DNA from: Streptomyces ruber
GTDB taxonomy: Bacteria; Actinomycetota; Actinomycetes; Streptomycetales; Streptomycetaceae
Length of the DNA: 64,000 nucleotides
Assembly (NCBI RefSeq): GCF_014648075.1
Contig: NZ_BMQK01000002.1
Span: forward strand, 744,001-808,000
Reading direction: 5' to 3'
Under the pieces are notes generated by a model. The model saw nothing but the letters and a program-made list of their open reading frames with translations. It had not been told where the DNA came from and made no database searches. Positions 17,327-25,597 of this stretch are shown one piece after another. Within the stretch, counting starts at the first letter, position 1, and each line of letters opens with the position of its first letter. The translations under genes and the position numbers were made by a program.

Positions 17327-17716
17327 TCAGGCGCTCTCCGTCGTCCCCACGACCGCCTCCGCGAGGGCGTGCACGGTGGGGTACCGCTCGTCCTCCGGCA
17401 GCCCTTCGACGGCCTCGACGAGTCCGTCCGGGACGCGCTTGTCCCGCAGCTCCCCGACCAGCTCGCGGGGGCCGGCGGGGAACGCGGTGCGTCCCAGCGC
17501 GCGCGCCAGCTCCAGACGCACCGCCTCCAGCCGGGCGGCCGGGGTGCGGCCGGGGGCCACCGGGTTCTGCCAGACCTCGGGATCGTCCTCGGCGGTCGGC
17601 TCCGGGTCGTGCCACTCCTCGCTGCGCGTGGGGTGGCCGGACCGGAGCAGGCCCTGCAGTTCGTGCTTCATCTCGTCGTCGCGGTGGACGTTCAGCCGGT
17701 CGCTGCCTCGCTGCAT
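17327..17716 (-). CDS. DUF2795-type protein
   Basis: A 129-residue soluble protein. The C-terminal 70 residues (ELVGELRDKRVPDGLVEAVEGLPEDERYPTVHALAEAV-like) follow the DUF2795 helical pattern, where a short wedge ends in LP-x-x-Y. The N-terminus is polar and contains HPTRSEEWHDPEP. The ATG at 17716 follows GGAGCGAGAG; an internal ATG 45 bases downstream is an alternative. Function is unknown. It is separate from the CBS operon by 152 bases. Upstream lies a 358-base gene-free stretch before the sigma factor gene. Confidence 0.62.
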   Translation of the reverse strand: MQRGSDRLNVHRDDEMKHELQGLLRSGHPTRSEEWHDPEPTAEDDPEVWQNPVAPGRTPAARLEAVRLELARALGRTAFPAGPRELVGELRDKRVPDGLVEAVEGLPEDERYPTVHALAEAVVGTTESA

Positions 17717-18074
17717 CTCTCGCTCCACTCCGAATCTACGCAGGTGGCGACCGCGTACCCGTGAGGCGGGCATCAACACGGATTCCACCGCGGTGCTCCT
17801 GGCCGGACCGCGGGGAGAGTGCCGGAACAGCGTGCGGACGGGGCGTGGGCGGGGCACGCACACCACAGGACACGGTGCACCGGCGGGTGCGCCGGAAAAC
17901 CTCCCGGGGCGTTTGCCGGGGACACCCCGGGGCAGGCGCACACTCAGTGCTTCGGACAGGAGGCACGTCCGTGGGAGCGGCGCACCGCCGCCACGGGTGT
18001 GCCCCGCCGATCAGGCCGCGCTTCCACGGTGACCGTCCATCCCAGAGCACCCCTCGAGGGAGTTGCGACGCACC
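17717..18074. other. Gene-free stretch between divergent genes
   Basis: About 358 bases separate the DUF2795-type gene (leftward) from the sigma factor gene (rightward). It must hold promoters for both. I see no confident SigB-type GNNT/GGGTAY pair and no convincing coding frame. GAGGGAG at 18056-18062 is the ribosome site of the sigma gene. Confidence 0.5.
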
Positions 18075-18872
18075 ATGCGTACACAGGCACAGGCACACGC
18101 CAGGCACTCGCACGACGACGCACCCGACACCGCGGCGGCGTTCCGCCGGCTCGCCGCACTGCCCCCGGGGCGACAGCGCGACGAACTCCGCGAGCGCATC
18201 GTGACGGCGTGGCTGCCCATGGCCGAACGGCTCGCGGGCCGGTTCCGCAGCCGAGGGGAGAGCTTCGAGGACCTGCGGCAGGTCGCGGCCCTCGGCCTGG
18301 TCAAGGCCGTCGACCGGTACGACCCCGACCGCGGCAACGCCTTCGAGAGCTATGCCGTCCCCACCGTCACCGGCGAGATCAAGCGTCACTTCCGCGACCA
18401 CATGTGGACCCTGCACGTGCCGCGGCGCGTCCAGGACCTGCGCAACCGGGTGCGGTTCGCCTGCCAGGACCTGTCCCAGAGCACCCCCGGCCGGCGGCCC
18501 ACCGTCGCGGAGATCGCCGAGCACACGGGCCTGGGCGAGGAGGACGTGCAGGCCGGCCTGGAGGCACTGGAGAGCTTCACCGCGCTCTCCCTCGACGCGG
18601 AACTGCCCGGCAGCGATGACGGCTACTCGCTCGGCGACGCCCTCGGCTCGCCCGACCCCGCGCTCGACACCGTCGTCGACCGTGAGGCGGTCAGGCCCCG
18701 GCTCGCGGCCCTGCCGGAGCGCGAGCGCGCCATCCTCTACATGCGCTTCTTCAACGACATGACCCAGAGCCGGATCGCCGAGCAGCTGGGCATCTCCCAG
18801 ATGCACGTCTCCCGGCTGATCAGCCGCTGCTGCGACCGGCTGCGGGAACAGGTGCTGCGGGACGCGTCCTAG
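18075..18872 (+). CDS. RNA polymerase sigma factor, SigB/SigF/SigG family
   Basis: A 265-residue group 3 sigma factor. Region 2 contains EDLRQVAALGLVKAVDRYDP and the -10 recognition segment YAVPTVTGEIKRHFRDHMW, typical of SigB/F. Region 3 follows (RRPTVAEIAEHTGLGEEDV), and region 4 has the helix-turn-helix MTQSRIAEQLGISQMHVSRLI. Such factors direct stress or developmental regulons and are held by anti-sigma kinases, but none is adjacent. The ATG at 18075 is 12 bases after GAGGGAG; a TTG four codons earlier sits against the ribosome site and is unlikely. The TAG stop overlaps that of the convergent PAS-GAF gene (CTAG). Confidence 0.92.
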   Translation: MRTQAQAHARHSHDDAPDTAAAFRRLAALPPGRQRDELRERIVTAWLPMAERLAGRFRSRGESFEDLRQVAALGLVKAVDRYDPDRGNAFESYAVPTVTGEIKRHFRDHMWTLHVPRRVQDLRNRVRFACQDLSQSTPGRRPTVAEIAEHTGLGEEDVQAGLEALESFTALSLDAELPGSDDGYSLGDALGSPDPALDTVVDREAVRPRLAALPERERAILYMRFFNDMTQSRIAEQLGISQMHVSRLISRCCDRLREQVLRDAS

Positions 18873-20020
18873 GCCGTGGCCCCGCCGCCCATGGCCAGCG
18901 CGAGGTGACGGGACATCATGTCCACGGCCTGGGCCTCGGCCAGGGAGAACGCCGGCCGGGCGCCCGAGCGGAACAGGGTGAGCACGCCCCGCACGGGGCC
19001 GTCCGGAACGGCCAGCGGCACGCACAGCAGCGAGGTGACGTCGGCCCGGACGAGGACCGGCGCCCCCGAGGCGTCCCGGCCGAAGGCGTCCGGATCGGCC
19101 GGCCGCACCCTGAGGACCGGGGAACCGCCGCGCGCCGCCTCGACGACCAGCGGGCACGTCGCCGGATCCTGCGCGGCGACGGCCGCGGCCGCGGGCTCCG
19201 ACGGCCCGAGCACGACCGTACGGGCCGGCCGGCCGCCCCCGGCGGCACAGGGACGGCAGTCGTCCAGCACGTGACCGGTGTCGGCCACCACCCAGTCCGC
19301 GAACCGCCCGTGCAGCACGCGCGCGGCCCGCCCGAGGGCGCCGTCCGCGGGCCCGTCGAGCAGGGCCGTGGTCATCGCGTCCACCAGGTCCAGGAGTGCC
19401 GCGTGCCTGGTCGTCTCGGCGAGGTCGGGCACCGGGCGCGCGGACGGCCCGGCCGCCGGGCCGTCGGGCGCCGCGGGCTGGAGCAGTACCAGCACCACCG
19501 TCCGCGGCTCGCCGCTCGGCCGCAGCGCGGTCAGGGTCGCCCGCACCGGGGCCGAGGGGCACTGCTGGAGATGGACGGTGAGACTGCGGTCGCCCTCCCC
19601 GCGGGCCACCGCCGCCGCCTGGGTGCGGAACGCCACCCGGTCGGCGTGCGCCAGGAACCCGGTCATCGGCCGTCCCGTGGCGTAGCCCGCCCGCACGCCG
19701 GTGAAGGAGCTCGCCGCCGCGTTCATCCGGCGCACCACCGTCTCGCGGTCCACCAGCGCGACGGGCAGCGGCAGCCGCTGGAGGGCCCCCTTCAGCAGCT
19801 GCAGTTCCTGGTGCTCCCCGGTGCCCCCGCCGGGCGCGGCCGACGAGAAGAGCCGCTCGTATCCGGGCCACAGCCGGTCGGCCACGTGATCGAGCTCGAA
19901 GATCGCCGCGTCCAGCACGGTGGGCAGATCGTCCCTGGGCACCGACCGGGCGGCCTTGAGCTCCGCGACACGGCGTACGAAATCCGCGAGTTCCTCACCG
20001 AACTCGTCCGTCTGCGCCAT
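18869..20020 (-). CDS. PAS-GAF sensor protein
   Basis: The 383-residue protein starts with a helical segment (1-75), then a PAS domain (about 78-190, with LPLPVALVDRETVVRRMNAAA). It ends with a GAF domain (about 225-380, with SLLCVPLAVPDGPVRGVLTLF and SLAEAQAVDMMSRHLALA). No kinase, SpoIIE phosphatase or ANTAR output is attached, so it is either a truncated relative of the PAS-GAF-SpoIIE phosphatases that regulate sigma factors or a sensor acting through protein contact. Its tail-to-tail overlap with the sigma factor gene makes a functional link tempting but unproven. Confidence 0.78.
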   Translation of the reverse strand: MAQTDEFGEELADFVRRVAELKAARSVPRDDLPTVLDAAIFELDHVADRLWPGYERLFSSAAPGGGTGEHQELQLLKGALQRLPLPVALVDRETVVRRMNAAASSFTGVRAGYATGRPMTGFLAHADRVAFRTQAAAVARGEGDRSLTVHLQQCPSAPVRATLTALRPSGEPRTVVLVLLQPAAPDGPAAGPSARPVPDLAETTRHAALLDLVDAMTTALLDGPADGALGRAARVLHGRFADWVVADTGHVLDDCRPCAAGGGRPARTVVLGPSEPAAAAVAAQDPATCPLVVEAARGGSPVLRVRPADPDAFGRDASGAPVLVRADVTSLLCVPLAVPDGPVRGVLTLFRSGARPAFSLAEAQAVDMMSRHLALAMGGGATA

Positions 20021-20059
20021 GCCCCGAACCTAACGCCGACGGCCGCGCAGGGACCGGCG

Positions 20060-20240
20060 GATGCGGCGCCCTGGCCGGACCGGGGGGCCGTGGACGAGGT
20101 CGTCGTGCTCGCCGGTGGACGGATCGTCCAGCGGGGTCCGTACACGGAACCTACGGCGGTGGAGGGACCACTGCGGGACACGGCCGCCCGCGAGGCGGCC
20201 GGAGAGCTGCCGGCCGGCCTCGCCGTTTCCGCCGGGGGCG
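20060..20240 (+). pseudogene. Remnant of the C-terminus of an ABC transporter ATPase
   Basis: Translated in the frame of the next gene, this stretch reads VDEVVVLAGGRIVQRGPY, then TEPTAVEGPLRDTAAREAAGEL. This matches the end of exporter-type ABC ATPases (switch-loop strand, D-E-V-V-V-L-x-x-G-R-I-V-x-x-G, then the L-x-x-x-x-G-x-L helix). Walker A, signature and Walker B motifs are all missing, and no start codon or ribosome site precedes it. It therefore looks like the 3' relic of a deleted transporter gene between the PAS-GAF and ANTAR genes. The reading frame runs on into the ANTAR gene without a stop. Confidence 0.5.
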
Positions 20241-20272
20241 AGCGGGCAGGCGCCCGGGGAGGAGGCGTGCAC

Positions 20273-20989
20273 ATGCCGGAGAACGCTCACTTACGCCGCC
20301 TGGGTCCGGAGTCCCCGGAGTCCTCACTGCCGGGGCGCAGGCTCTTCGAACTCTCCGAGGAGGCCGCCCGCTGCACCAGCGCCTGCTGCGGAGCCAGCAG
20401 CACGGTGACCGGGGGCGGCGGGGAACGGCCCGCGGCGGTCACCCACCCCGACCTGGCCGGACTGGTCTCCGTCCAGCTCCGTTCCGGTGACGGGCCGATA
20501 CCGGCCGCGGTGCGCGGCGGTGAGCCGGTCGACGCGGCGGACCTGCTGCGGGAGGACCGCTGGCCGGAGTACCGCGCGGTCGCCCTGAACGCGGGGGTGC
20601 GCTCCAGCGTGACCCTCCCGTTCCGGCGCTCGGGACTGACCGTCACGCTCAGCCTCTACAGTTTCCGGCCCGGCACCCTGCGGGACGCCCCGCACGGGCC
20701 CGCCCGCACGCTCGGCGACCTGGCCGCGGCCTGTCTGCTGCGGGACCGTTCCTACCGGGCCGCGCTGACGGAACTGGACCAGATGGGCACCGCACTGCGC
20801 TCCCGGCCGGTCGTCGACCAGGCCTGCGGCATCGTCATGCACGTGCTGGGCTGCGACGCGGACGCCGCGTTCGGGATCCTGCGCCGGGTTTCGCAGGGCA
20901 CCCACCGCAAACTGACGGACGTCGCCTCGGCCGTCGTGGACAAGCGGGGGCGGGGGCTGGAGAGGGAGCTGGCGCTGCTGTCCGGGTGA
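20273..20989 (+). CDS. GAF-ANTAR domain regulator
   Basis: A 238-residue protein with a GAF-like sensor (about 55-165, SVTLPFRRSGLTVTLSLYSF) and a C-terminal ANTAR domain (about 170-235: LRSRPVVDQACGIVMHVLGCDADAAFGILRRVSQ). ANTAR domains bind paired RNA hairpins and prevent transcription termination. This arrangement matches cytosolic ANTAR regulators of actinobacteria. The ATG at 20273 is 7 bases after GGAGGAGG. Codon 7 is TTA (20291-20293), so translation should need the bldA tRNA. The open frame continues upstream through the ABC relic, but that part is not needed. Confidence 0.85.
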   Translation: MPENAHLRRLGPESPESSLPGRRLFELSEEAARCTSACCGASSTVTGGGGERPAAVTHPDLAGLVSVQLRSGDGPIPAAVRGGEPVDAADLLREDRWPEYRAVALNAGVRSSVTLPFRRSGLTVTLSLYSFRPGTLRDAPHGPARTLGDLAAACLLRDRSYRAALTELDQMGTALRSRPVVDQACGIVMHVLGCDADAAFGILRRVSQGTHRKLTDVASAVVDKRGRGLERELALLSG

Positions 20990-21211
20990 CGGGGACTCCG
21001 TGCGTCCGGCGTTGTGTGGGGGGCGGGGTGGCCCGTACGTCCGGCGGGGCGCGCCGGTGGTGGTGTGTCACCCGCTCGGCGGCGGGCGTCCCGCGAATGG
21101 TGCCCGGCGGCGCGCGGCGCGGTGCCGGGCGGGCTGTGATGGAGCGCGGGGCACGACGGCCGTCGTGTCCCTGGGCCCAGCCCGCCGGAGTCCGCCGAAG
21201 GAGCCCCGCCC

Positions 21212-22249
21212 ATGCACCGCAGCGCCCGCGCCCTGTCCGTCGCCGTCCTGTCGGCGACCGCACTCTCCACCACCGTCCTGTCCGCCGCGGCCCTCTCCGG
21301 TCCCGCCCCGATCGGGGACGGCCCGTCCGCCCGGGTCGGCCCGCGCGCCGTCGACCCGGACGGCTCGACCACCGTCTCGGTCTCCTGCACCCCGGCCGGC
21401 GGCCCGCTCCCCGAGACCGTCGAGGCGTACTCCGAGGCGTTCGCGGGGGGTACGGCCCGGCTGCACCGGGTCCCCGGGAGGGACGACACCGCCGGCCCCG
21501 CCTACCGGGGCTCCGCCCGCATCGCGCCCGCCGGCGACCTCGCGACCGGTCGCGGGCCCGAGGAGGGAGGTTCCTCCGCGTGGTCCGTCCTGGGCACCTG
21601 CCCGGCGGGACCCGACGGGCACGGCGAGCGGTGGAACACCACGGTCACGGTCTTCCCGCGCGGTGACCGGCACGGCGGGGGCACCCGGGGCGAAGTCCGG
21701 GGAACCCTCCTCCGGGCCGGGACCGGGGAGCCGTACGGGGACGACCCCGGCGCGGAGTCGCCGCCCGACGAGGGCGCGTACGAGGGCGGCGGCGATCCGC
21801 ACGCCGAGGGGATGGACGACGGGGCCGACCCCGGCGAGGACTCCCACGGTGGGGACGGCCGTGAGGAGGGCGCCCACAGGGAGGACCCGCACGACTCCCA
21901 GGGCTCCCACGAACACGGGCACGAGCACGAGCACGAGCACGAGCAAGCGGAGTCGCGAGGCGAGGGAGACAGGGAAGGGGAAGGGGAAGGGGAAGGGGAC
22001 AGCGAGAGGGAAGGGGACAGGGAGAGGGAAGGGGGGAGCGGGAGGGACAGGGACCCGCACGACGGCGACTCCCACCTGCCGGTGACCGACCCGCCGGCGA
22101 TGGACCGCGGTGTCCGCGCGGGCGAGGGCGGCGCGTTCACCGACTCCGTCCCGGCCCTGGCCGCCGGCGGCCTGCTCGTCGCGGGCGCCGTCGGTGCCGC
22201 CGTCCAGCGGCTGCGCCCGCGCCGCCGGGGACGCTCCGCGCACCGCTGA
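21212..22249 (+). CDS. Secreted/anchored acidic His-rich surface protein
   Basis: The 345-residue protein has a signal peptide (about 1-35, ending near LSAAALSGPAPA-like sequence), a small folded domain (about 45-170, with two Cys in VSCTPAGG and LGTCPAGP likely to form a disulfide), and a long low-complexity Glu/Asp/Gly/His region (about 175-300, HGHEHEHEHE and EGEGEGEG). A C-terminal hydrophobic helix (about 312-330) and an Arg-rich tail follow. The folded part resembles subtilisin-inhibitor-like or small secreted actinobacterial proteins, but I cannot name it. The His/acid stretch could bind metal ions. The membrane helix plus Arg tail suggests cell-surface anchoring. Confidence 0.65.
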   Translation: MHRSARALSVAVLSATALSTTVLSAAALSGPAPIGDGPSARVGPRAVDPDGSTTVSVSCTPAGGPLPETVEAYSEAFAGGTARLHRVPGRDDTAGPAYRGSARIAPAGDLATGRGPEEGGSSAWSVLGTCPAGPDGHGERWNTTVTVFPRGDRHGGGTRGEVRGTLLRAGTGEPYGDDPGAESPPDEGAYEGGGDPHAEGMDDGADPGEDSHGGDGREEGAHREDPHDSQGSHEHGHEHEHEHEQAESRGEGDREGEGEGEGDSEREGDREREGGSGRDRDPHDGDSHLPVTDPPAMDRGVRAGEGGAFTDSVPALAAGGLLVAGAVGAAVQRLRPRRRGRSAHR

Positions 22250-22353
22250 CGCAGTGACCGGCGCAACGCGGCCGGACGCCCATGACGACGCGGAACCCTG
22301 GGTACTCAGTGGCCGAGGAAGCGATCGGCACCAAACGGGACGGGTTGGCTTGC

Positions 22354-22372
22354 TGCGGGTGGCGCACCCGCA
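22354..22372 (+). terminator. Small hairpin after surface protein gene
   Basis: Seven-base arms (TGCGGGT and ACCCGCA) have a 5-base loop, 105 bases after the stop and 24 bases before the next start. It may be a weak terminator or a 5' leader structure of the aminotransferase-like gene. Confidence 0.35.
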
Positions 22373-22395
22373 CCGGGACTCGCGCGGAGGCACTC

Positions 22396-23646
22396 ATGCG
22401 GCGTCGGACGCAGCCGGAGGGGCACGGTCCCGTCCGTTACGGCCCGCCCCTCCCCGACCAGGGACTTCCCGTACTGCCCGGCCTCGTCGCCCGGCTCTGC
22501 GCCGCCGCCGAGCGTCCCGCCGCCGAACCCGTCGGCGGGGGACCGGAGCTCCTCGAGGCCGCCAGTGGCTACTGGGACCGGCGGGGCCTGCCCACCGGAC
22601 CCGACCGGGTGGCCGCCGCCCCCGGCGCGCCCGCGCTGCTCCTCGCGCTGGCCACCGCGGTCGGCGGGGACGTCCTGATCCCGCGTCCGTGCGCCGCGTG
22701 GTGGGCGCCGGGCACCCGGGCGTCCGGGAGGTCGCCGTTCCCCGTGCCGACGCCGGCCGAGTGCGGTGGCGTCCCGGACCCGTACGCCCTGCTGGAGACG
22801 GTGCGCCGGGTGCGCGTGGAGGGGGGTGACCCGCGGCTGCTGGTGCTCTGCGTCGCGGACGATCCCACCGCCACCGTCGCGCCGCCCGAACTCGTGCACG
22901 AGACCCTTGAGGCGGCCGTGAGCGAGGGACTGCACGTGGTCAGCGACGAGACCTGGCGCGACACCGTGCACGCACCGCACGACACCGTTCTGCTCGGCCC
23001 GGCCGAGATGCTCCCCGGCCGCGTCACCGTGGTCACCGACCTGGTCGGCTCCTTCCTGCCGCCCGGCTGGCCCGCCGCCGTCGCGCGCTTCCCGGACGAC
23101 GACATGGGGGGCGCGCTGCGGGCGAGGGTCCTGGACGTGCTCACCGGGCTCGGTGCCCACGTCGCCACCCCGGTCGCGGCGGTGGCCGCCCACGCGCTGG
23201 GCGAGCCCGCCGAGGTGACGGCCCGGCTCACCGCCGCGGTACGGCTGCACGCGCGCGTGGCCGGGGCCCTGCACCGCGCGGTGGTCGCCGCCGGGGCACT
23301 CGCCCCGCCGCCGGTGGCCGGCCGGCACGTCTACGCGGACCTCGGCCCGCTCCGCCCGGCGCTCGCCCGGTACGGCGTGGGGGACGCGCAGGAACTGGAG
23401 GACTTCCTCGCCTTCCGCCTCGACATGCCCGCCCCCGGCGGCCACCGGTTCGGCGACGACCTCGGGGCACTGCGCGTCCGGCTCTCCACGAGCCCCCTGC
23501 TCGGCACCACCGCCGAGGAGCGCGCGGCGTCCCTCACGGCCCCCGACCCGCTGGAACTCCCGCACGTCGAACGCGCGTTGAGCGAGTTCGCATCAGCCTT
23601 CGAGGACCTCGACGACAACACCAGGCGACGGGAGCCCCGTCGATGA
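22396..23646 (+). CDS. Aminotransferase-like protein lacking the PLP lysine
   Basis: A 416-residue protein with the layout of fold-type I (class I/II) aminotransferases: a GLPTGPDRVAAAPGAPALL-type cofactor loop, the PLP-pyridine aspartate in SDETW (D184) and the FLPPGW segment (221-225). In the canonical S-K-x-F-x-x-x-G-W-R pattern, the Schiff-base lysine position is G218 and the following Arg is replaced (GWPAAV). Catalysis by the usual route is therefore unlikely, and the protein may be a ligand-binding or regulatory relic. The ATG follows GGAGG; its stop overlaps the start of the MBL hydrolase gene (ATGA), so both are co-translated. Confidence 0.75.
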   Translation: MRRRTQPEGHGPVRYGPPLPDQGLPVLPGLVARLCAAAERPAAEPVGGGPELLEAASGYWDRRGLPTGPDRVAAAPGAPALLLALATAVGGDVLIPRPCAAWWAPGTRASGRSPFPVPTPAECGGVPDPYALLETVRRVRVEGGDPRLLVLCVADDPTATVAPPELVHETLEAAVSEGLHVVSDETWRDTVHAPHDTVLLGPAEMLPGRVTVVTDLVGSFLPPGWPAAVARFPDDDMGGALRARVLDVLTGLGAHVATPVAAVAAHALGEPAEVTARLTAAVRLHARVAGALHRAVVAAGALAPPPVAGRHVYADLGPLRPALARYGVGDAQELEDFLAFRLDMPAPGGHRFGDDLGALRVRLSTSPLLGTTAEERAASLTAPDPLELPHVERALSEFASAFEDLDDNTRRREPRR

Positions 23647-24785
23647 CACCCCGCCCCACCCCGCCCGACGCCCCGGACGGTGACCCACCGGCCGGACGGG
23701 CCACGGGCACGGCCGGAACCCCGCCCACGGCCCCGGGGCCCCCGGGCACCGCACCCCCGCCGGGCGGTGCCGTCGACGGGGCCGGCGCAGCCGGGGCGGT
23801 GCGGCCGGCCGGGGAGCGGCGGGTCTGGCCGCGGTCGTTCGAGGACCGGCTCACGACGCCGCTGCCGGGCATCAGAGCCTTCGCCCGGTTCGCGCGCGAG
23901 GGCGCGCTGCGCCCGCGCCGTGAGGGTCTCGCCGACATCGCGCGGATCCCGTACGACCCCGAGCCGCTGCCGGAGGTGGACGCCCGTACCCCGGCCGTGT
24001 CCTGGGCGGGGCACGCCAGCTGGGTGATCCGGATCGGTGGGTTGACCGTGCTCACCGACCCGGTGTGGTCCCGCCGCATCCTCGGCACGCCGCCCCGGAT
24101 CACCCCGGTCGGTGTCGCCTGGTGCACCCTGCCGCGTGTCGACGCCGTCGTCATCAGCCACAACCACTACGACCACCTCGACGCGCCCACGCTCGCCCGG
24201 CTCCCGCGCGACACCCCGCTGTTCGTCCCCGCGGGGCTCGGACGCTGGTTCCTGCGCCGCAGGTTCACCCGCGTCACCGAACTGGACTGGTGGGAGGGCG
24301 CCGGGCTCGGCGGTATCCGTCTCGACTTCGTGCCGTCCCACCACTGGTCCAAGCGCTCCCTGACCGACGCCTGCCGTTCGCTCTGGGGCGGCTGGGTGCT
24401 GACCGACCGCGACGGGCACCGCGTCTACTTCGCGGGCGACACCGGCTACGGCCACTGGTTCTCCCGCATCGGCCGCCGCCATCCGGGCATCGACCTCGCG
24501 CTGCTGCCGATCGGCGCGTACGAGCCGCGGTGGTGGCTCGCGGACGTCCACTGCGACCCGGAGGAGGCGGTGCGCGCCTTCCAGGACCTCGGCGCCCGCC
24601 GCATGGCCCCGATGCACTGGGGCACCTTCCTGCTGTCGGCCGAGCCGGTCCTCGAACCGCTGCTGCGGGTGCGGGCCGCCTGGGAGCGGGCGGGCCTGCC
24701 CCGCGAGGCGCTGTGGGACCTCCCCGTGGGAGGGGCCCGGGCGCTGGACCGGCTCGCGGGCCCCGTCACCGGACGAACCGGATGA
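23643..24785 (+). CDS. MBL-fold metallo-hydrolase (NAPE-PLD/RomA-like)
   Basis: A 380-residue metallo-beta-lactamase-fold enzyme. A 60-residue Pro/Gly-rich leader precedes the fold. The metal site is H173-x-H175-x-D177-H178 (SHNHYDHLD), with further ligands in FVPSHHWS, YFAGDTGYG and MHWGTF. The arrangement, with SWAGHASWVIRIGGLTVLTDP before the metal motif, matches the N-acylphosphatidylethanolamine phospholipase D-like branch, suggesting hydrolysis of a phosphodiester lipid or similar substrate. It is translationally coupled to the lysine-less aminotransferase homologue upstream, a pairing whose logic is not obvious. Confidence 0.85.
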   Translation: MTPRPTPPDAPDGDPPAGRATGTAGTPPTAPGPPGTAPPPGGAVDGAGAAGAVRPAGERRVWPRSFEDRLTTPLPGIRAFARFAREGALRPRREGLADIARIPYDPEPLPEVDARTPAVSWAGHASWVIRIGGLTVLTDPVWSRRILGTPPRITPVGVAWCTLPRVDAVVISHNHYDHLDAPTLARLPRDTPLFVPAGLGRWFLRRRFTRVTELDWWEGAGLGGIRLDFVPSHHWSKRSLTDACRSLWGGWVLTDRDGHRVYFAGDTGYGHWFSRIGRRHPGIDLALLPIGAYEPRWWLADVHCDPEEAVRAFQDLGARRMAPMHWGTFLLSAEPVLEPLLRVRAAWERAGLPREALWDLPVGGARALDRLAGPVTGRTG

Positions 24786-24825
24786 CGGGACGCCCGCCGT
24801 GATCCGCGCGAGCCGGGTCCCCGGT

Positions 24826-25452
24826 CTACCGGGCCCGCGCCCCGCGCACCCTGCGCCACACACTCGGCACCGTGCTGATCAGCAGCGTCAGTACGACCGC
24901 CGCCAGCACGCCCTCCCACGGCTCGTGGAACAGGGAGCCGCCGAGGATGCCGATGAGCTGGTAGGTGACGGCCCAGGCGAGACACGCCGGGAGGTTCCCG
25001 CGGGCGAAGCGGCGCATCGGCATCTCCGCCATCAGGCAGGCCAGCATCACCGGGATGCGGCCGGCCGGGACGAGCCGGGACAGGACCAGGACGGTCACCC
25101 CGTGGTCGTGCAGCTTCCCGCGGGCCTGTGCGAGCCGGTCCTCCGGAGCGCGCCGCCGGATCGCCTCCAGCCAGCGCGAACCGTTCTTCGAGTGCATTCC
25201 GCGCCGGCCCAGCCAGTACAGCGCGATGTCCCCGAGGAACGCGGCGCCGGCCGCCACCCCGAAGAGCAGCAGCAGCGAGACGGGCGCCGAGTCGTGGAAG
25301 GCGACCACGGCGGCCGAGCTGACCAGTGCCCCGGTCGGCACCACCGGCAGCAGCGCCCCGACCAGCACCAGCAGGAACAGCGTCGGATACCCGATCGCCT
25401 GGTGCGCGGACGCGGTCGGCACGACCGCGTCCGCCACGGCGAGCAACCTCAC
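24826..25452 (-). CDS. DedA family membrane protein
   Basis: A 208-residue polytopic protein of the DedA/SNARE-associated (VTT) family, which is linked to undecaprenyl-phosphate or phospholipid flipping and membrane homeostasis. Recognisable parts are the re-entrant segment LVGALLPVVPTGALVSSAA, GDIALYWLGRRG, the conserved RLVPAGRIPVMLACLMAEMPMRRF motif (Arg and Pro before the second re-entrant loop) and a final membrane helix. GTG at 25452 follows a GGGGGGTG site. It is convergent with the MBL hydrolase gene. Confidence 0.85.
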   Translation of the reverse strand: MRLLAVADAVVPTASAHQAIGYPTLFLLVLVGALLPVVPTGALVSSAAVVAFHDSAPVSLLLLFGVAAGAAFLGDIALYWLGRRGMHSKNGSRWLEAIRRRAPEDRLAQARGKLHDHGVTVLVLSRLVPAGRIPVMLACLMAEMPMRRFARGNLPACLAWAVTYQLIGILGGSLFHEPWEGVLAAVVLTLLISTVPSVWRRVRGARAR

Positions 25453-25597
25453 GCGACACCCCCCGGGGCGCCGGTACCCGCCATCGGCGCGCCCGCCATC
25501 GGCGCGCCCGACCCCGGTGTCGAGCCCGATATGCGCATGCCCGGCTCCGGCGGCGGAGCCGACACGTACCACCCCGCCGCGCGGCGCGGACGACCGC

